Part shown: piece by piece, positions 1 through 9,688 of the stretch
Position numbering within the stretch: the first letter of the stretch is position 1
How the letters are laid out: the number at the start of each line of letters is the position of its first letter
NCBI GenBank assembly: GCA_005881085.1
Contig: VBGU01000083.1
Location: 1 to 17,753, forward strand
DNA from: Chloroflexota bacterium
GTDB taxonomy: Bacteria > Chloroflexota > Limnocylindria > P2-11E
Reading direction: 5' to 3'
Length of the DNA: 17,753 nt
Program-made: the position numbers and the translations under genes
The notes under the pieces: generated by a model
Told to the model about the DNA's origin: nothing
What the model saw: the letters and a program-made list of their open reading frames with translations, nothing else
Databases searched by the model: none

Positions 1-482
1 TCGTTCCGATGGCCCGCTACTTCAAGGGGACCGGCATGACGCTCCGGTTCATCGAGTTCATGGACGTCGGATCCACCAACGGGTGGCGCCTCGACGACGT
101 CGTCCCGGCCCGCGAGATCGTCGCGATGATCGACCGCGAGATGCCACTCGAGCCGCTTTTGGCGGGGTATCGCGGCGAGGTCGCCGCGCGTTACCGCTAC
201 CGGGACGGCGGCGGCGAGATCGGCGTCATCTCATCGGTGACGCAACCGTTCTGCGCGGACTGCACCCGCGCGCGACTGTCGGCGGACGGCTCGCTCTACA
301 CGTGCCTCTTCGCGACCCAGGGGCATGATCTCCGCGCGCTCCTGCGGAGCGGAGCTACTGATGAAGAGATCACGCACGCGATCGCCGCGGTTTGGACCGA
401 CCGAACGGACCGCTACTCCGACCTGCGCTCGGAGCAGACTGCCGGTCTCCACAAGATCGAGATGAGCTTCATCGGGGGCTGA
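1..482 (+). CDS. moaA: GTP 3',8-cyclase MoaA, C-terminal part (5' end outside window)
   Basis: This is the last ~160 residues of the radical-SAM enzyme that converts GTP to 3',8-cyclo-GTP, the first step of molybdenum cofactor synthesis in the cytoplasm. The reading frame is open from the window edge (codons from base 3), so the N-terminal radical-SAM CX3CX2C motif is not visible. What is visible is diagnostic. The segment LRFIEFMDVGSTNGW is a typical MoaA core strand. The second 4Fe-4S site reads FCADC, then 13 residues, then C (CX2CX13C), inside a domain that binds GTP in the family. The protein ends in Gly-Gly, and this C-terminal GG is known to be needed for MoaA activity. The gene converges on the aminopeptidase gene with 12 nt between stop codons. 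No other moa gene is in the window. Confidence 0.95.
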   Translation, partial: VPMARYFKGTGMTLRFIEFMDVGSTNGWRLDDVVPAREIVAMIDREMPLEPLLAGYRGEVAARYRYRDGGGEIGVISSVTQPFCADCTRARLSADGSLYTCLFATQGHDLRALLRSGATDEEITHAIAAVWTDRTDRYSDLRSEQTAGLHKIEMSFIGG

Positions 483-500
483 GCCAGCTCCGAGTCAGCC
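477..500. terminator. Short inverted repeat formed by the two convergent stop regions
   Basis: GGCTGA (477-482) and TCAGCC (495-500) are exact inverted copies around a 12-nt loop. Each arm is the terminal Gly codon plus TGA stop of the gene running into the junction (moaA and the aminopeptidase). A 6-bp stem could act as a weak bidirectional terminator, but there is no T-tract on either side. The symmetry may come simply from both proteins ending Gly-stop. Confidence 0.2.
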
Positions 501-3068
501 AGGCGTAGGCACCCGCAATTCGTTCTCGAGCTCGTCCGCGAGTCGCTCCGCAGCCGCGGCGTTGACGCGAAGCCGCTCGAGGCTCTGCGCGACGGTCTCG
601 GCGACATCGGGCGTCCGCTTCTTCTCGAGGAACGCCGCCGCCTCCTCGGCGAGACCGCGCTGCGCAAGCTGGCTGACAGCGTTGACCATCGCCTGCTTCA
701 GGAGCGGCGCGCTGTCGGCGTTGGCGACATCGGCGTCCCAGTGCTCCTTGACGACGCTCCACGCGATCGGCCGCGTGCGGCGGTACTGAAGCATCGGAAT
801 CAGCATGATGCCGCGATCCTGCACGCGGATGAGCGGCGAGAAGACGGCCTCGGCCGTCCGCCGCGCAAGCGCGGCGTCCTCGAAGAACACAAGTCCCTGC
901 CGGAAGCGGGTCTCCTCCTGCGCATCGGCCGCCTGCGCCTGCTGCATGCGCGCGACGTAGCGATCCCAGAGGCGATCGTCGCCGATCGTCGCGGCCACGG
1001 CCACCACCGTGCCGGCGACGTCGGGATGCAGGCGCTCCTCATTGTCGAGATGCGCTCGCACGAGCCGCTGCGCCTGCGTGCGGATGTCGTTCGACCGCGC
1101 GTACAGGCCAAGCATCCCGATCGCGCGGGTGCGCTTTTCGCGGATGTCAGAGTCCTCGCCGTCGGCCGGCCGCCACCCGGTCGCGTCGAGGATCGGTCGG
1201 AAGAGATCCTCGACGAGACCGGCGAAGGGCCGTTCCGTCGAGTCACGCACGGCGTAGTTCGCGAGCCACGTGAGCGCATCGGCGATCGACGCGAGGACCG
1301 CGCGGTCCTGCTCCCCGCGTAGCGTCTCGACGCGGTGCAGGAACGTGGCGAGGGTGGCCTTGCTGTGACGGACGAGGGCCCACAGGTCGTCGAGCAGCGC
1401 GAGCCGCTCCTCGGCCGAAAGCTGCGCGACGCCCTGGTCGAGGAGATCGCCTTCGGCGGCCGACGCGAAACAGAACCGGTAGAAGCCGCGCCCGCCCGCG
1501 TTCGGGAAGAACCATGTCGCGCCCACGAGACGGACCGTCTCGCGCGGATGGCGCAGGACGAACCGTTGCTCGCGAATGCCGTCCGCGGTGCCGTACTTGA
1601 TCACCATCGGCACGGGCCACACCTGGCCGGTCGGCTTCGCGCTCGAGTCCGAGAAATAGCGCTCCTGCGTGAGCTCGAGCTCGAGCGCCCCGCCCGCCTG
1701 CTTTGCGCTGATGCGCACGAGCGGATGCCCTGGCTCGTGGATCCACGCGTTCACGATAGCCGTCACGTCCTGCCCGGACGCTTCGTCGAGCGCGCGCCAG
1801 AAATCGTCGGCGGATGCGTTGGCCTCGGCGTGTCGCTTCAGGTAGATGCGCACGCCTTCGCGGAAGGTTTCCTCGCCGAGGTAGCCCTCGATCATGCGAA
1901 GGACGGCGGCGCCTTTCGTGTACGAGATCGCGTCGAAGCGCTGCGAAGCTTCCTCCGCGCTCTTGGCCTCGACCGAGATCGGGTGGGTGGATGCGAGGGC
2001 GTCCAGATTGAAGGCGCTCGTGTTGTCGGCGACGAAGTCGCGCCAGTAACGCCACTCCGGATTGAGCGCGGCCGTCGCCTTTTCGCCGACGAACGAGGCG
2101 AACGACTCGTTCAGCCAGAGATCAGTCCACCACCGCATCGTGACGAGGTCGCCCCACCACATATGCGTGACCTCGTGCGCGGCGGTGCTGAAGATTCCCT
2201 TCAGCGTCTGGATCGACGCGTTGCGGTCGTCCGCCGCGAGGAGCCGCGTGCGGTACGTGATCGCGCCCGGGTTCTCCATCGCGCCCGCTTCGAAGTCGGG
2301 GATGCCGATCGCGTCCACCTTTATGTACGGATACGGGATCGCCGTGTAGTCCTGGAGCCACTCCACCGACCGCACATGCGCGTCGCGCGCGTAGATGCCC
2401 TGCTGCGCGAGACCCGGAGGAAGCCAAACCCGGACGGGGATCCCGGACGGAGTCGTCACCGTCGGCGTGAACTCGTACGGCCCGACGGTGAAGGCGACGA
2501 GGTACGAGGAGATCTTCGGCGTCTCACGGAACCGCGTCCGCGTGCGTCGCTCGTCGATCGCTTCTTCGGACGCGATGGGCATGTTGGCGATCGCCGCGTT
2601 CCCGGCCGGGTGAATGAGCTCGAGCGAGAAGCAGGCCTTGAACTCGGGCTCGTCGAAGCAGGGGAACGCCCGTCGAGCGTCGGCCGCCTCGAACTGGGTC
2701 GCGGCGTAGCGCTCCTCGCCGCGGAGCGACCGATACAGACCGCGGAGCGAGTCGCGAATGCCGCCCTTCCATGAGATCTCGAGCACGTGCTCGCCTGCGG
2801 GTATGTCGCTCGCGAACCGAAGCGTGGCGGTCTCCGACTCAGGGTCCAACTCAACTCGTTCGAGCTTGTTCTTCGCGTCGATCGTCGCCGCGACGATGTC
2901 CAGCTCGAGCGCGTGGAGGGTGATCTCCCGCGACGGCCGCGCGGAACGGAGCGCGATCCGCTCCGAGCCCGTCGACGTCCATGTGTCGAACTCGAGCTCG
3001 AACCTCAGCTCATAGCGGCTCGGAAGCACGTCCTTCGAGAGTCGAAAATTCCGCTTGTCCCCGCCCAC
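495..3068 (-). CDS. pepN: M1 family zinc aminopeptidase (aminopeptidase N / puromycin-sensitive type)
   Basis: A gluzincin that removes N-terminal residues from peptides, probably cytoplasmic because no signal peptide is seen. Numbered from the GTG at 3068 (857 aa), the substrate-anchoring GAMEN motif is at 262-266. The zinc site HEVTH is at 298-302, with the third ligand Glu at 321, giving HEXXH-X18-E. The transition-state Tyr is in ISYTKG near 383. A PCFDEP segment upstream is typical of the family, and the last ~330 residues look like the helical ERAP1-C-type domain. Length fits PepN-like enzymes (850-900 aa). An in-frame TTG at 3113 would add 15 residues that do not resemble the family and would run across the ettA start, so I prefer 3068. 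The gene diverges from ettA with a 33-bp gap. The symbol is by family; the exact subfamily is not settled. Confidence 0.93.
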   Translation of the reverse strand: MGGDKRNFRLSKDVLPSRYELRFELEFDTWTSTGSERIALRSARPSREITLHALELDIVAATIDAKNKLERVELDPESETATLRFASDIPAGEHVLEISWKGGIRDSLRGLYRSLRGEERYAATQFEAADARRAFPCFDEPEFKACFSLELIHPAGNAAIANMPIASEEAIDERRTRTRFRETPKISSYLVAFTVGPYEFTPTVTTPSGIPVRVWLPPGLAQQGIYARDAHVRSVEWLQDYTAIPYPYIKVDAIGIPDFEAGAMENPGAITYRTRLLAADDRNASIQTLKGIFSTAAHEVTHMWWGDLVTMRWWTDLWLNESFASFVGEKATAALNPEWRYWRDFVADNTSAFNLDALASTHPISVEAKSAEEASQRFDAISYTKGAAVLRMIEGYLGEETFREGVRIYLKRHAEANASADDFWRALDEASGQDVTAIVNAWIHEPGHPLVRISAKQAGGALELELTQERYFSDSSAKPTGQVWPVPMVIKYGTADGIREQRFVLRHPRETVRLVGATWFFPNAGGRGFYRFCFASAAEGDLLDQGVAQLSAEERLALLDDLWALVRHSKATLATFLHRVETLRGEQDRAVLASIADALTWLANYAVRDSTERPFAGLVEDLFRPILDATGWRPADGEDSDIREKRTRAIGMLGLYARSNDIRTQAQRLVRAHLDNEERLHPDVAGTVVAVAATIGDDRLWDRYVARMQQAQAADAQEETRFRQGLVFFEDAALARRTAEAVFSPLIRVQDRGIMLIPMLQYRRTRPIAWSVVKEHWDADVANADSAPLLKQAMVNAVSQLAQRGLAEEAAAFLEKKRTPDVAETVAQSLERLRVNAAAAERLADELENELRVPTPG

Positions 3069-3101
3069 GACGCTGTAAAGCCTACCTGCTACGGTCTTTA
3101 C
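3069..3101. promoter_or_regulatory. Compact divergent promoter, aminopeptidase / ettA
   Basis: The whole intergenic space is 33 bp. It holds the inverted pair GTAAAG (3075-3080) and CTTTAC (3096-3101) separated by 15 nt. On the plus strand, TACGGT (3090-3095) matches the TANNNT -10 box and lies exactly 6 nt before the GTG of ettA at 3102, the spacing of a leaderless transcript. No Shine-Dalgarno sequence is present. On the minus strand, TAGGCT (3084-3079) lies 10 nt before the aminopeptidase GTG, implying a leader of a few nucleotides or none. No convincing -35 box is seen for either direction. Confidence 0.5.
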
Positions 3102-4777
<1,676 letters not shown>

Positions 4778-4781
<4 letters not shown>

Positions 4782-5419
4782 CGTCTGGGCGCACGCTCCT
4801 CGCGCGCGGCGAGGACGCGGACGTCTTCGCGATCGACGACACACGCGTACTCCGCCGCTATCGCCGCCGGGCGGTGCCCGAACGCGAGGTCGCGATCATG
4901 CGCTACGTGCGCGAGCGCGGGTATGCCGCGCCGCGAGTCATCGACGTGAGCGGCCACGACCTGACGCTCGAGCGTATCGACGGGCCGACGATGCTCGCGG
5001 ACCTGCGGCGCCGGCCCTGGCGCTTTCGGACACACGCGCTGACCCTGGCGCGGATGCATCGCGAACTGCACGCCATACCGCCGCCGGATTTCCTTGGCAG
5101 CGAGGGCGCCGCGATCCTGCATCTGGACCTTCATCCGGCGAACGTGATGCTCCCGCGGCAGGGTCCAGTGGTCATCGACTGGGCGAACGCCGCTCGCGGC
5201 GACGCTCCATTCGACGTGGCCCTTACCGCGGTCGTGCTCGCGGGTGCGCCGGTGGGGCCACCGCTATCGTGGCTGCGCGACTGGTTCGTGCGGGCCTTCG
5301 TCGGCGAGTTCGCGCCCGCGGAATGGCGAGTCGGCGTCGATCGCGCTGTCGCTTACCGGAGAGCCGATGGCAACGTGAGCGACAAAGAGCGCGACCGGCT
5401 GACAAAGCTCCACCTCTAG
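4778..5419 (+). CDS. Aminoglycoside phosphotransferase (APH)-like small kinase
   Basis: A 213-residue protein with the kinase-like phosphotransferase fold. The catalytic loop HLDLHPANVML holds His115, Asp117 and Asn122 (HxDxxxxN), followed by the metal-binding Asp134 in VVIDWAN, which replaces DFG. The N-terminal lobe is short and lacks a clear glycine-rich loop. At 213 aa the protein is smaller than resistance APHs (about 260 aa or more), so a small-metabolite or housekeeping kinase is more likely than drug resistance. The substrate cannot be read from sequence. I chose the GTG at 4778 because it overlaps the ettA stop as GTGA, which suggests translational coupling. A TTG at 4736 would overlap ettA by 46 bp. 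There is no sign of horizontal transfer: base composition matches the neighbours. Confidence 0.75.
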
Positions 5420-5503
5420 TACTTCAGAGCCACCGAGCCCGATACCCGTTGCACTCGTCCCCCCAAATGCGCGGCGCGTAGGGTCGCCGTCACCGCGCGT
5501 CGC

Positions 5504-5510
5504 GAGGAGG
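5504..5510 (+). promoter_or_regulatory. Shine-Dalgarno for the GGDEF-EAL gene
   Basis: GAGGAGG lies 11 nt before the ATG at 5522. It supports that ATG; a GTG at 5514 is out of frame. A possible TANNNT box, TAGGGT, is at 5479-5484, giving a leader of roughly 30 nt. The rest of the 102-bp gap (5420-5521) shows no clear terminator. Confidence 0.55.
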
Positions 5511-5521
5511 GCCGTGCCGCG

Positions 5522-7228
5522 ATGGACCTGTCACGATCGGAGAGCGACCTAGCCGCCATCTACGACGCGATGGCATGCGGCGTCGTGGTTCGCAATGCGG
5601 CCGGTGCCGTCGTGTTCGCGAACGCCGCGGCGAAGCGGATCTTCGGACGACCGCCCGAGGAGCTCGAGGGCCGCGAGGCGCCCGGCGAGGATCGCCGCGT
5701 CCGGGAGGACGGAACCACCATGCCCGACGACGAGGTCCCGAACGTCGCGGCGCAGGCGCGCGGCGAGCCCATCCGCAACGTGATGATGGGCATGGTCCGA
5801 GCCGATGGATACGTGCGCTGGCTCTTGGTCGACGCGGTCCCAGTCAAGGACGCGTTCGGCCGAGTTCGCGAGGTCGTCTCGAGCTTCACCGACGTCACCG
5901 ACCGCAAGAAAGCCGAGCACGAGCTCGAACGGCAGGCGCTGCACGACACCCTGACCGGCCTACCGAACCGGTCTCTGCTTCTCGACCGCCTCGAGCAGGC
6001 CCTCCGGACCGCGCGTCGGCTCGCGACGCCGCTCGCTCTTCTGGTGACGGACCTCGATCGCTTCAAGGAGATAAACGACACCTTCGGGCACCAGGCCGGA
6101 GACCTTCTCATCGGTGAGGTCGCGCGGCGCATCACGGCGGAGCTCCGCGAGACCGACACGGTGGCACGGCTCGGCGGCGACGAGTTCGCGCTGATCCTTC
6201 CGGGCGCGGATGAGGGCGGCGCGGGACACGTCGCGCAGAAGATCATCGCCGCGCTGCAGCGTCCCTTCGAGATCGAGGGAGCCGCCCACGAGGTCGCCAT
6301 CTCCATCGGCATCGCCGTGAGCCCGCAGCACGGCGAGGATGTCGAGACACTCATGCGCCGCGCCGACATGGCCATGTACGTCGCGAAGACGACGCCGGGC
6401 GGATCTGCGGTGTACGCGGAGCAGCAGGACCCCGAGGGATCGAACCAGCTCGCCCTCATGGCCGAGCTGCGGCATACGCTCGATGCCGACGAGCTGCAGG
6501 TCGTCTACCAGCCGATCGTCGGATTCACCGAGGGCGAGGCGATGAGAGTCGAGGTACTGGCGCGCTGGCGTCACCCGGAACGCGGCCTCATCGCACCCGG
6601 CGAGTTCATCCCGCTCGCGGAGCGCTCCGGCCTCGTGAAATCGCTCTTCTCGCGAGTGCTCGCGATGACGCTCGCGCAGTGCGCGGAATGGAAGCGCGCC
6701 AACGTGCCCCTCCAGGCCGCGGTGAATCTCTCGATACGCAACCTGCTCGACCCGGATCTGCCGCGCGTGGTCGGTCAGGCGCTCGAGCGCGCCGGGATCC
6801 CGCCGGCGTGGCTGGCGTTCGAGATCACCGAGTCGATGCTGATGGCTGAGCCAAACCGCGTGCTGCGCACGCTCGCCGAGCTCCGCGACCTCGGGGTGCA
6901 GCTGGCCATCGACGACTTCGGCGTGGGCTACAGCTCGCTTGCCTACCTGCAACGGCTTCCGGCCTACGCCGTGAAGATCGACCGTTCCTTCGTGAGTCGC
7001 ATGACTCGCGACCGCGGCAGTGCTGAGATCGTCAAGCTCATCACGAACCTGGGTCACGCGCTCGGGATGAAGGTGGTCGCGGAGGGGATCGAGGACCAGG
7101 CCACGTACGACGCGTGCGCCGCCGCCGGCTGCGACAGCGCGCAGGGCTTCTTCGTCGGGCGGCCGATGGTCGCGACGGCGATCCCGGCCTGGCTCGCGCA
7201 GGGCCACCGCACGATCACGATCAACTAG
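5522..7228 (+). CDS. PAS-GGDEF-EAL cyclic-di-GMP synthase/phosphodiesterase
   Basis: A 568-residue cytoplasmic signalling protein with no membrane span. A PAS domain (about 9-128) ends in the usual DVTDRKKAE linker. The GGDEF domain (about 137-298) has an intact GGDEF at 218-222 and an inhibitory I-site RETD at 209-212, five residues upstream, so product-inhibited diguanylate cyclase activity is expected. The EAL domain (about 310-560) reads EVL at 344-346, a variant that keeps the catalytic Glu and Leu. The other phosphodiesterase residues are present: Asn402, Glu434/Glu437 in EITES, Asp464-Asp465 in DDFG, Lys485, Glu521 and Gln541. Both activities therefore look possible, and which dominates cannot be told. 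The PAS ligand is unknown. The next gene starts 27 nt after the stop, so co-transcription with the S51 peptidase is plausible. Confidence 0.95.
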   Translation: MDLSRSESDLAAIYDAMACGVVVRNAAGAVVFANAAAKRIFGRPPEELEGREAPGEDRRVREDGTTMPDDEVPNVAAQARGEPIRNVMMGMVRADGYVRWLLVDAVPVKDAFGRVREVVSSFTDVTDRKKAEHELERQALHDTLTGLPNRSLLLDRLEQALRTARRLATPLALLVTDLDRFKEINDTFGHQAGDLLIGEVARRITAELRETDTVARLGGDEFALILPGADEGGAGHVAQKIIAALQRPFEIEGAAHEVAISIGIAVSPQHGEDVETLMRRADMAMYVAKTTPGGSAVYAEQQDPEGSNQLALMAELRHTLDADELQVVYQPIVGFTEGEAMRVEVLARWRHPERGLIAPGEFIPLAERSGLVKSLFSRVLAMTLAQCAEWKRANVPLQAAVNLSIRNLLDPDLPRVVGQALERAGIPPAWLAFEITESMLMAEPNRVLRTLAELRDLGVQLAIDDFGVGYSSLAYLQRLPAYAVKIDRSFVSRMTRDRGSAEIVKLITNLGHALGMKVVAEGIEDQATYDACAAAGCDSAQGFFVGRPMVATAIPAWLAQGHRTITIN

Positions 7229-7237
7229 CGCCGCGCT

Positions 7238-7262
7238 CTGGCACAGTGAGCGCCTGTGCCAG
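7238..7262 (+). promoter_or_regulatory. Perfect 9-bp inverted repeat enclosing the S51 gene start codon
   Basis: CTGGCACAG (7238-7246), loop TGAGCGC, CTGTGCCAG (7254-7262). The GTG start at 7256-7258 lies inside the 3' arm. As RNA this would be a 9-bp hairpin hiding the start codon. As DNA it is a 25-bp dyad of operator-like size. No T-tract follows, so a simple intrinsic terminator is unlikely. Which role, if any, is correct cannot be decided from one copy. Confidence 0.5.
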
Positions 7263-7930
7263 GACGCATCGTCGCCTGCGGCGGGCAGCAGCTCTTCTTT
7301 CCGGCCCTTACGCGCTACCTCTTCGACCTCGCCGGGCGAGCGCGGCCGAAGATCCTGTTCCTGCCGACGGCGTCGGGCGACGATCCGGCTTACCTCCTCA
7401 CCTTCTATCAGGCGCTGGCCGGCGTCGCGTGCGAGCCATCGCATCTCTTGCTGTTCAACCGCACCGTCGACGACATCGGCGGGCTCATCCGGTCGCAGGA
7501 CGTGGTGATGGTCGGCGGCGGGAACACCGCGAACATGCTCGCGATCTGGCGCTTGCACGGCGTCGAGGACGCGCTTCGCAACGCCTACCGGAACGGGACG
7601 ATCCTCACTGGATGGTCGGCCGGATGCATCTGCTGGTTCGAGGCGGGAATCACCGATTCCTTCACGCTCGAGCTCGGTCCGCTGCGCGATGGCCTGAAGC
7701 TGCTCAAAGGGAGCGCATGCCCTCACTACGACTCGGAAGAGCGACGGCGCCCGGTGTACGCGCGCGAGATCGCCGCCGGCTTGCCGCCCGGCATCGCGCT
7801 CGATGACGGCGTCGCAGCGCGATACGAGGACGAGCGGCTCGTCGAAATCGTGAGCGCGCGATCGGAGGGCCGCGCGTTCCGGGTCGACGCGAGCGGCGAG
7901 CATCCGCTCGAGGTTCGCGTTCTCGGCTAA
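7256..7930 (+). CDS. Peptidase S51 family protein (dipeptidase E / cyanophycinase-like)
   Basis: A 224-residue serine hydrolase of the class-I glutamine-amidotransferase-like fold. The nucleophile elbow GWSAGCICWFE places Ser121, preceded by the VMVGGGNTANML strand typical of PepE. His157 in CPHYDS is the likely catalytic histidine. Characterised members cut Asp-X dipeptides (PepE) or cyanophycin-type substrates. At about 225 aa this one is PepE-sized, and no signal peptide is seen, so a cytoplasmic dipeptidase is the best guess. The N-terminus VPGRIVACGGQ fits the family, which supports the GTG at 7256 even though no good Shine-Dalgarno is present and the codon sits in a hairpin. Its stop interlocks with that of the convergent secreted-protein gene (CTAA, 4-bp overlap). 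Confidence 0.85.
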   Translation: MPGRIVACGGQQLFFPALTRYLFDLAGRARPKILFLPTASGDDPAYLLTFYQALAGVACEPSHLLLFNRTVDDIGGLIRSQDVVMVGGGNTANMLAIWRLHGVEDALRNAYRNGTILTGWSAGCICWFEAGITDSFTLELGPLRDGLKLLKGSACPHYDSEERRRPVYAREIAAGLPPGIALDDGVAARYEDERLVEIVSARSEGRAFRVDASGEHPLEVRVLG

Positions 7931-9675
7931 GGGAGAGCGAGCTTTCCGGCCGCGTAGTAGGCGGCGGCCCGATCGCGAAAGTAGCCGCCATCGTCGTCCG
8001 CGTTGAGCGAGGTGCGCGTGTTGCCATCGATCGGCGCCGGATTCGTGACGCCGTCGCCCGCCGCGTCGCAGGCGCAGGTCGCGCCGTCGGCCCCACGCCC
8101 GAAGAGGAAGGCGATGACGCCCGCGCGGACGTACGCGCTTAGGTTCGCGCGGCCGGCGTCGTCCAGGAACCATTCGACCGTGTTGTCCTGGTAGTGGTTC
8201 CAGGTGTTGTTCATTGCGCGCATCTTGGTGTTGCCGAGCGGGATCTGCCAAAGGACGATCCGCTTCTGGGTAAGGGCGGAGAATCGCGCGAGATAGCGAG
8301 CCTGGCGCGCGAAGTCCTCCGCATACCACCAGCCCCGGTCGTCGCCTCTCTGGTATCGCTTGAAGGCCGCGTCGCGGTCGCTGAACCCGCCGAACACCAG
8401 GTCAAAATTCGCATGGAGCGCGTTGAAGAACGTCGCCGAGCGGGTCGACCATGCATCGAGCGTCGCGTCCGGCGGCTTCTCGTAGAACGGGTCGTGGTTC
8501 GTCCCGAACTCAGATAGGTCGTAGGCGACGATGACGTTCGGCGCGTATGTGTCGCGCAGCCTCAAGATGCCGCCCGCGAACCCCACCGCGTTGTCGGCGA
8601 GACCCGCGAGCTCCGACAGACCCGTGGCTGCGACGCGGACCGGAGCGGAAGCGGGATCGTCGCCGTAGCGCTGCTCGATGTATCCCCAGCGATCCGGCTC
8701 GACGTGCAGCACGACCTTGGCCGGGGACTCGGCGCCGGCGCGCTGTAAGAGGAGCCGCAGGTCGGCGAAGTACGCGGTCATCGTCGAGGTGTTCTGCAGG
8801 TTGGCGAAGTCACCGGCCGGCTCGCCCAATCCGTTGCCCGGAGCGGACTGGAGCATCTGGTAATAGGTGAACACCGGGACCAGGCCATTCCGCACCGAGT
8901 CCTGGATGTAGTAGGACGCGAACTGCGCGCCGGAGTTCCATGTCGCCCAGCCGTTGCCGGTGTTGACTCCCCCGGACAGGTACTGATAGCGGAACGCGAA
9001 CGGCGCGGCCGCGCGCATCGCCGCCGCGCCATCGGGTCCATCGGTCATCCCGATCTCCAGCGAGCGGCTCGGCCACCGCGCGGGAAGGGGTGCGAGCGAC
9101 CCCGCCGGGGCGGTCCCCGGGACGGTCACGTACCAGAAGACGCCGTAGTCCTCCATCCACTGCGCGCCTTCGACGAGCGGGCGGATCGAGAGCCGGTAGG
9201 TGCCGGGAATCTGCGGCGCGATCACGCTGAACTGGAACCAGGCGACCTGATTCGGACCCACCCACGGCGCAGGCTGGGCCGCGACGCGGTTGTAGCGGGG
9301 CCAGCCGGTCGCAGGCGATCCATTGCTGCCGTCGCCGCCGAGTGCCGTCGCGCGATCCTGGCCCGGATCGGGGTCCCACGTTCCGAGGTACGCGACCTCG
9401 CCCATTTTTCCTGCGACCCATCCGCGGGTGCCGGTGTTGTAAAAAGCCACGGTCGCGGTCGAGCGTTCGCCCGGGCACAAGGTCGGATACCCGCTCTGGC
9501 CGTACCACGCCGCATGGAAACCCGGGATCCCTGAGGGCAGGTTTGCCGGTGGCGGAATCCCCGGACCGACGCTCGATGTGCACGGATCGGCTGCGGCGAT
9601 GGACCCGGACGCGGCGGGACTCAGCGGCACGAGGATCGCTATCAATAGGAGGAACGCGCTCAGGCGGCCGGCCAC
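7927..9675 (-). CDS. Secreted protein, NBR1-Ig-like domain plus uncharacterised domain
   Basis: A 582-residue exported protein of unknown function. Residues 1-30 form a signal peptide: a short basic start, a hydrophobic core LSAFLLLIAILVPLSP, then an Ala/Ser-rich cleavage region. Residues about 60-190 look like an Ig-like domain of the NBR1 type, with 'YNTGTRGWV', 'YLGTW' and 'PQIPGTYRLSIRPLVEG' matching the usual strand pattern. The remaining ~370 residues contain recurrent aromatic and acidic patches (LHVEPDRWGY near 323-332, VAYDLSEFG near 383-391, a DDRGWWYAED segment near 445). These suggest a hydrolase-like barrel, but I cannot name a family or catalytic pair. The GTG at 9675 is 13 nt after the aceE stop on the same strand. 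The frame stays open to 10053, but that part overlaps aceE and has no signal-like start. Co-transcription with aceE is possible. Confidence 0.75.
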   Translation of the reverse strand: MAGRLSAFLLLIAILVPLSPAASGSIAAADPCTSSVGPGIPPPANLPSGIPGFHAAWYGQSGYPTLCPGERSTATVAFYNTGTRGWVAGKMGEVAYLGTWDPDPGQDRATALGGDGSNGSPATGWPRYNRVAAQPAPWVGPNQVAWFQFSVIAPQIPGTYRLSIRPLVEGAQWMEDYGVFWYVTVPGTAPAGSLAPLPARWPSRSLEIGMTDGPDGAAAMRAAAPFAFRYQYLSGGVNTGNGWATWNSGAQFASYYIQDSVRNGLVPVFTYYQMLQSAPGNGLGEPAGDFANLQNTSTMTAYFADLRLLLQRAGAESPAKVVLHVEPDRWGYIEQRYGDDPASAPVRVAATGLSELAGLADNAVGFAGGILRLRDTYAPNVIVAYDLSEFGTNHDPFYEKPPDATLDAWSTRSATFFNALHANFDLVFGGFSDRDAAFKRYQRGDDRGWWYAEDFARQARYLARFSALTQKRIVLWQIPLGNTKMRAMNNTWNHYQDNTVEWFLDDAGRANLSAYVRAGVIAFLFGRGADGATCACDAAGDGVTNPAPIDGNTRTSLNADDDGGYFRDRAAAYYAAGKLALP

Positions 9676-9688
9676 TGCGAGAAACCCG

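Noticed and set aside
1335..2774. 479-codon open frame on the plus strand
   Set aside because: It is antisense to the aminopeptidase catalytic region; low-complexity Arg/Glu composition and no motif.
2787..3101. N-terminal extension of the ettA frame
   Set aside because: It is antisense to the aminopeptidase N-terminus. The EttA family begins at PPQFIFTM.
5560..6459. 299-codon minus-strand frame
   Set aside because: Ser/Arg-rich shadow antisense to the PAS-GGDEF region.
5960..8329. 789-codon open frame on the minus strand
   Set aside because: It lies antisense to the GGDEF-EAL and S51 genes, whose motifs are unmistakable. Its product is Arg/His/Asp-rich without any domain, as expected for an opposite-strand frame of GC-rich codons.
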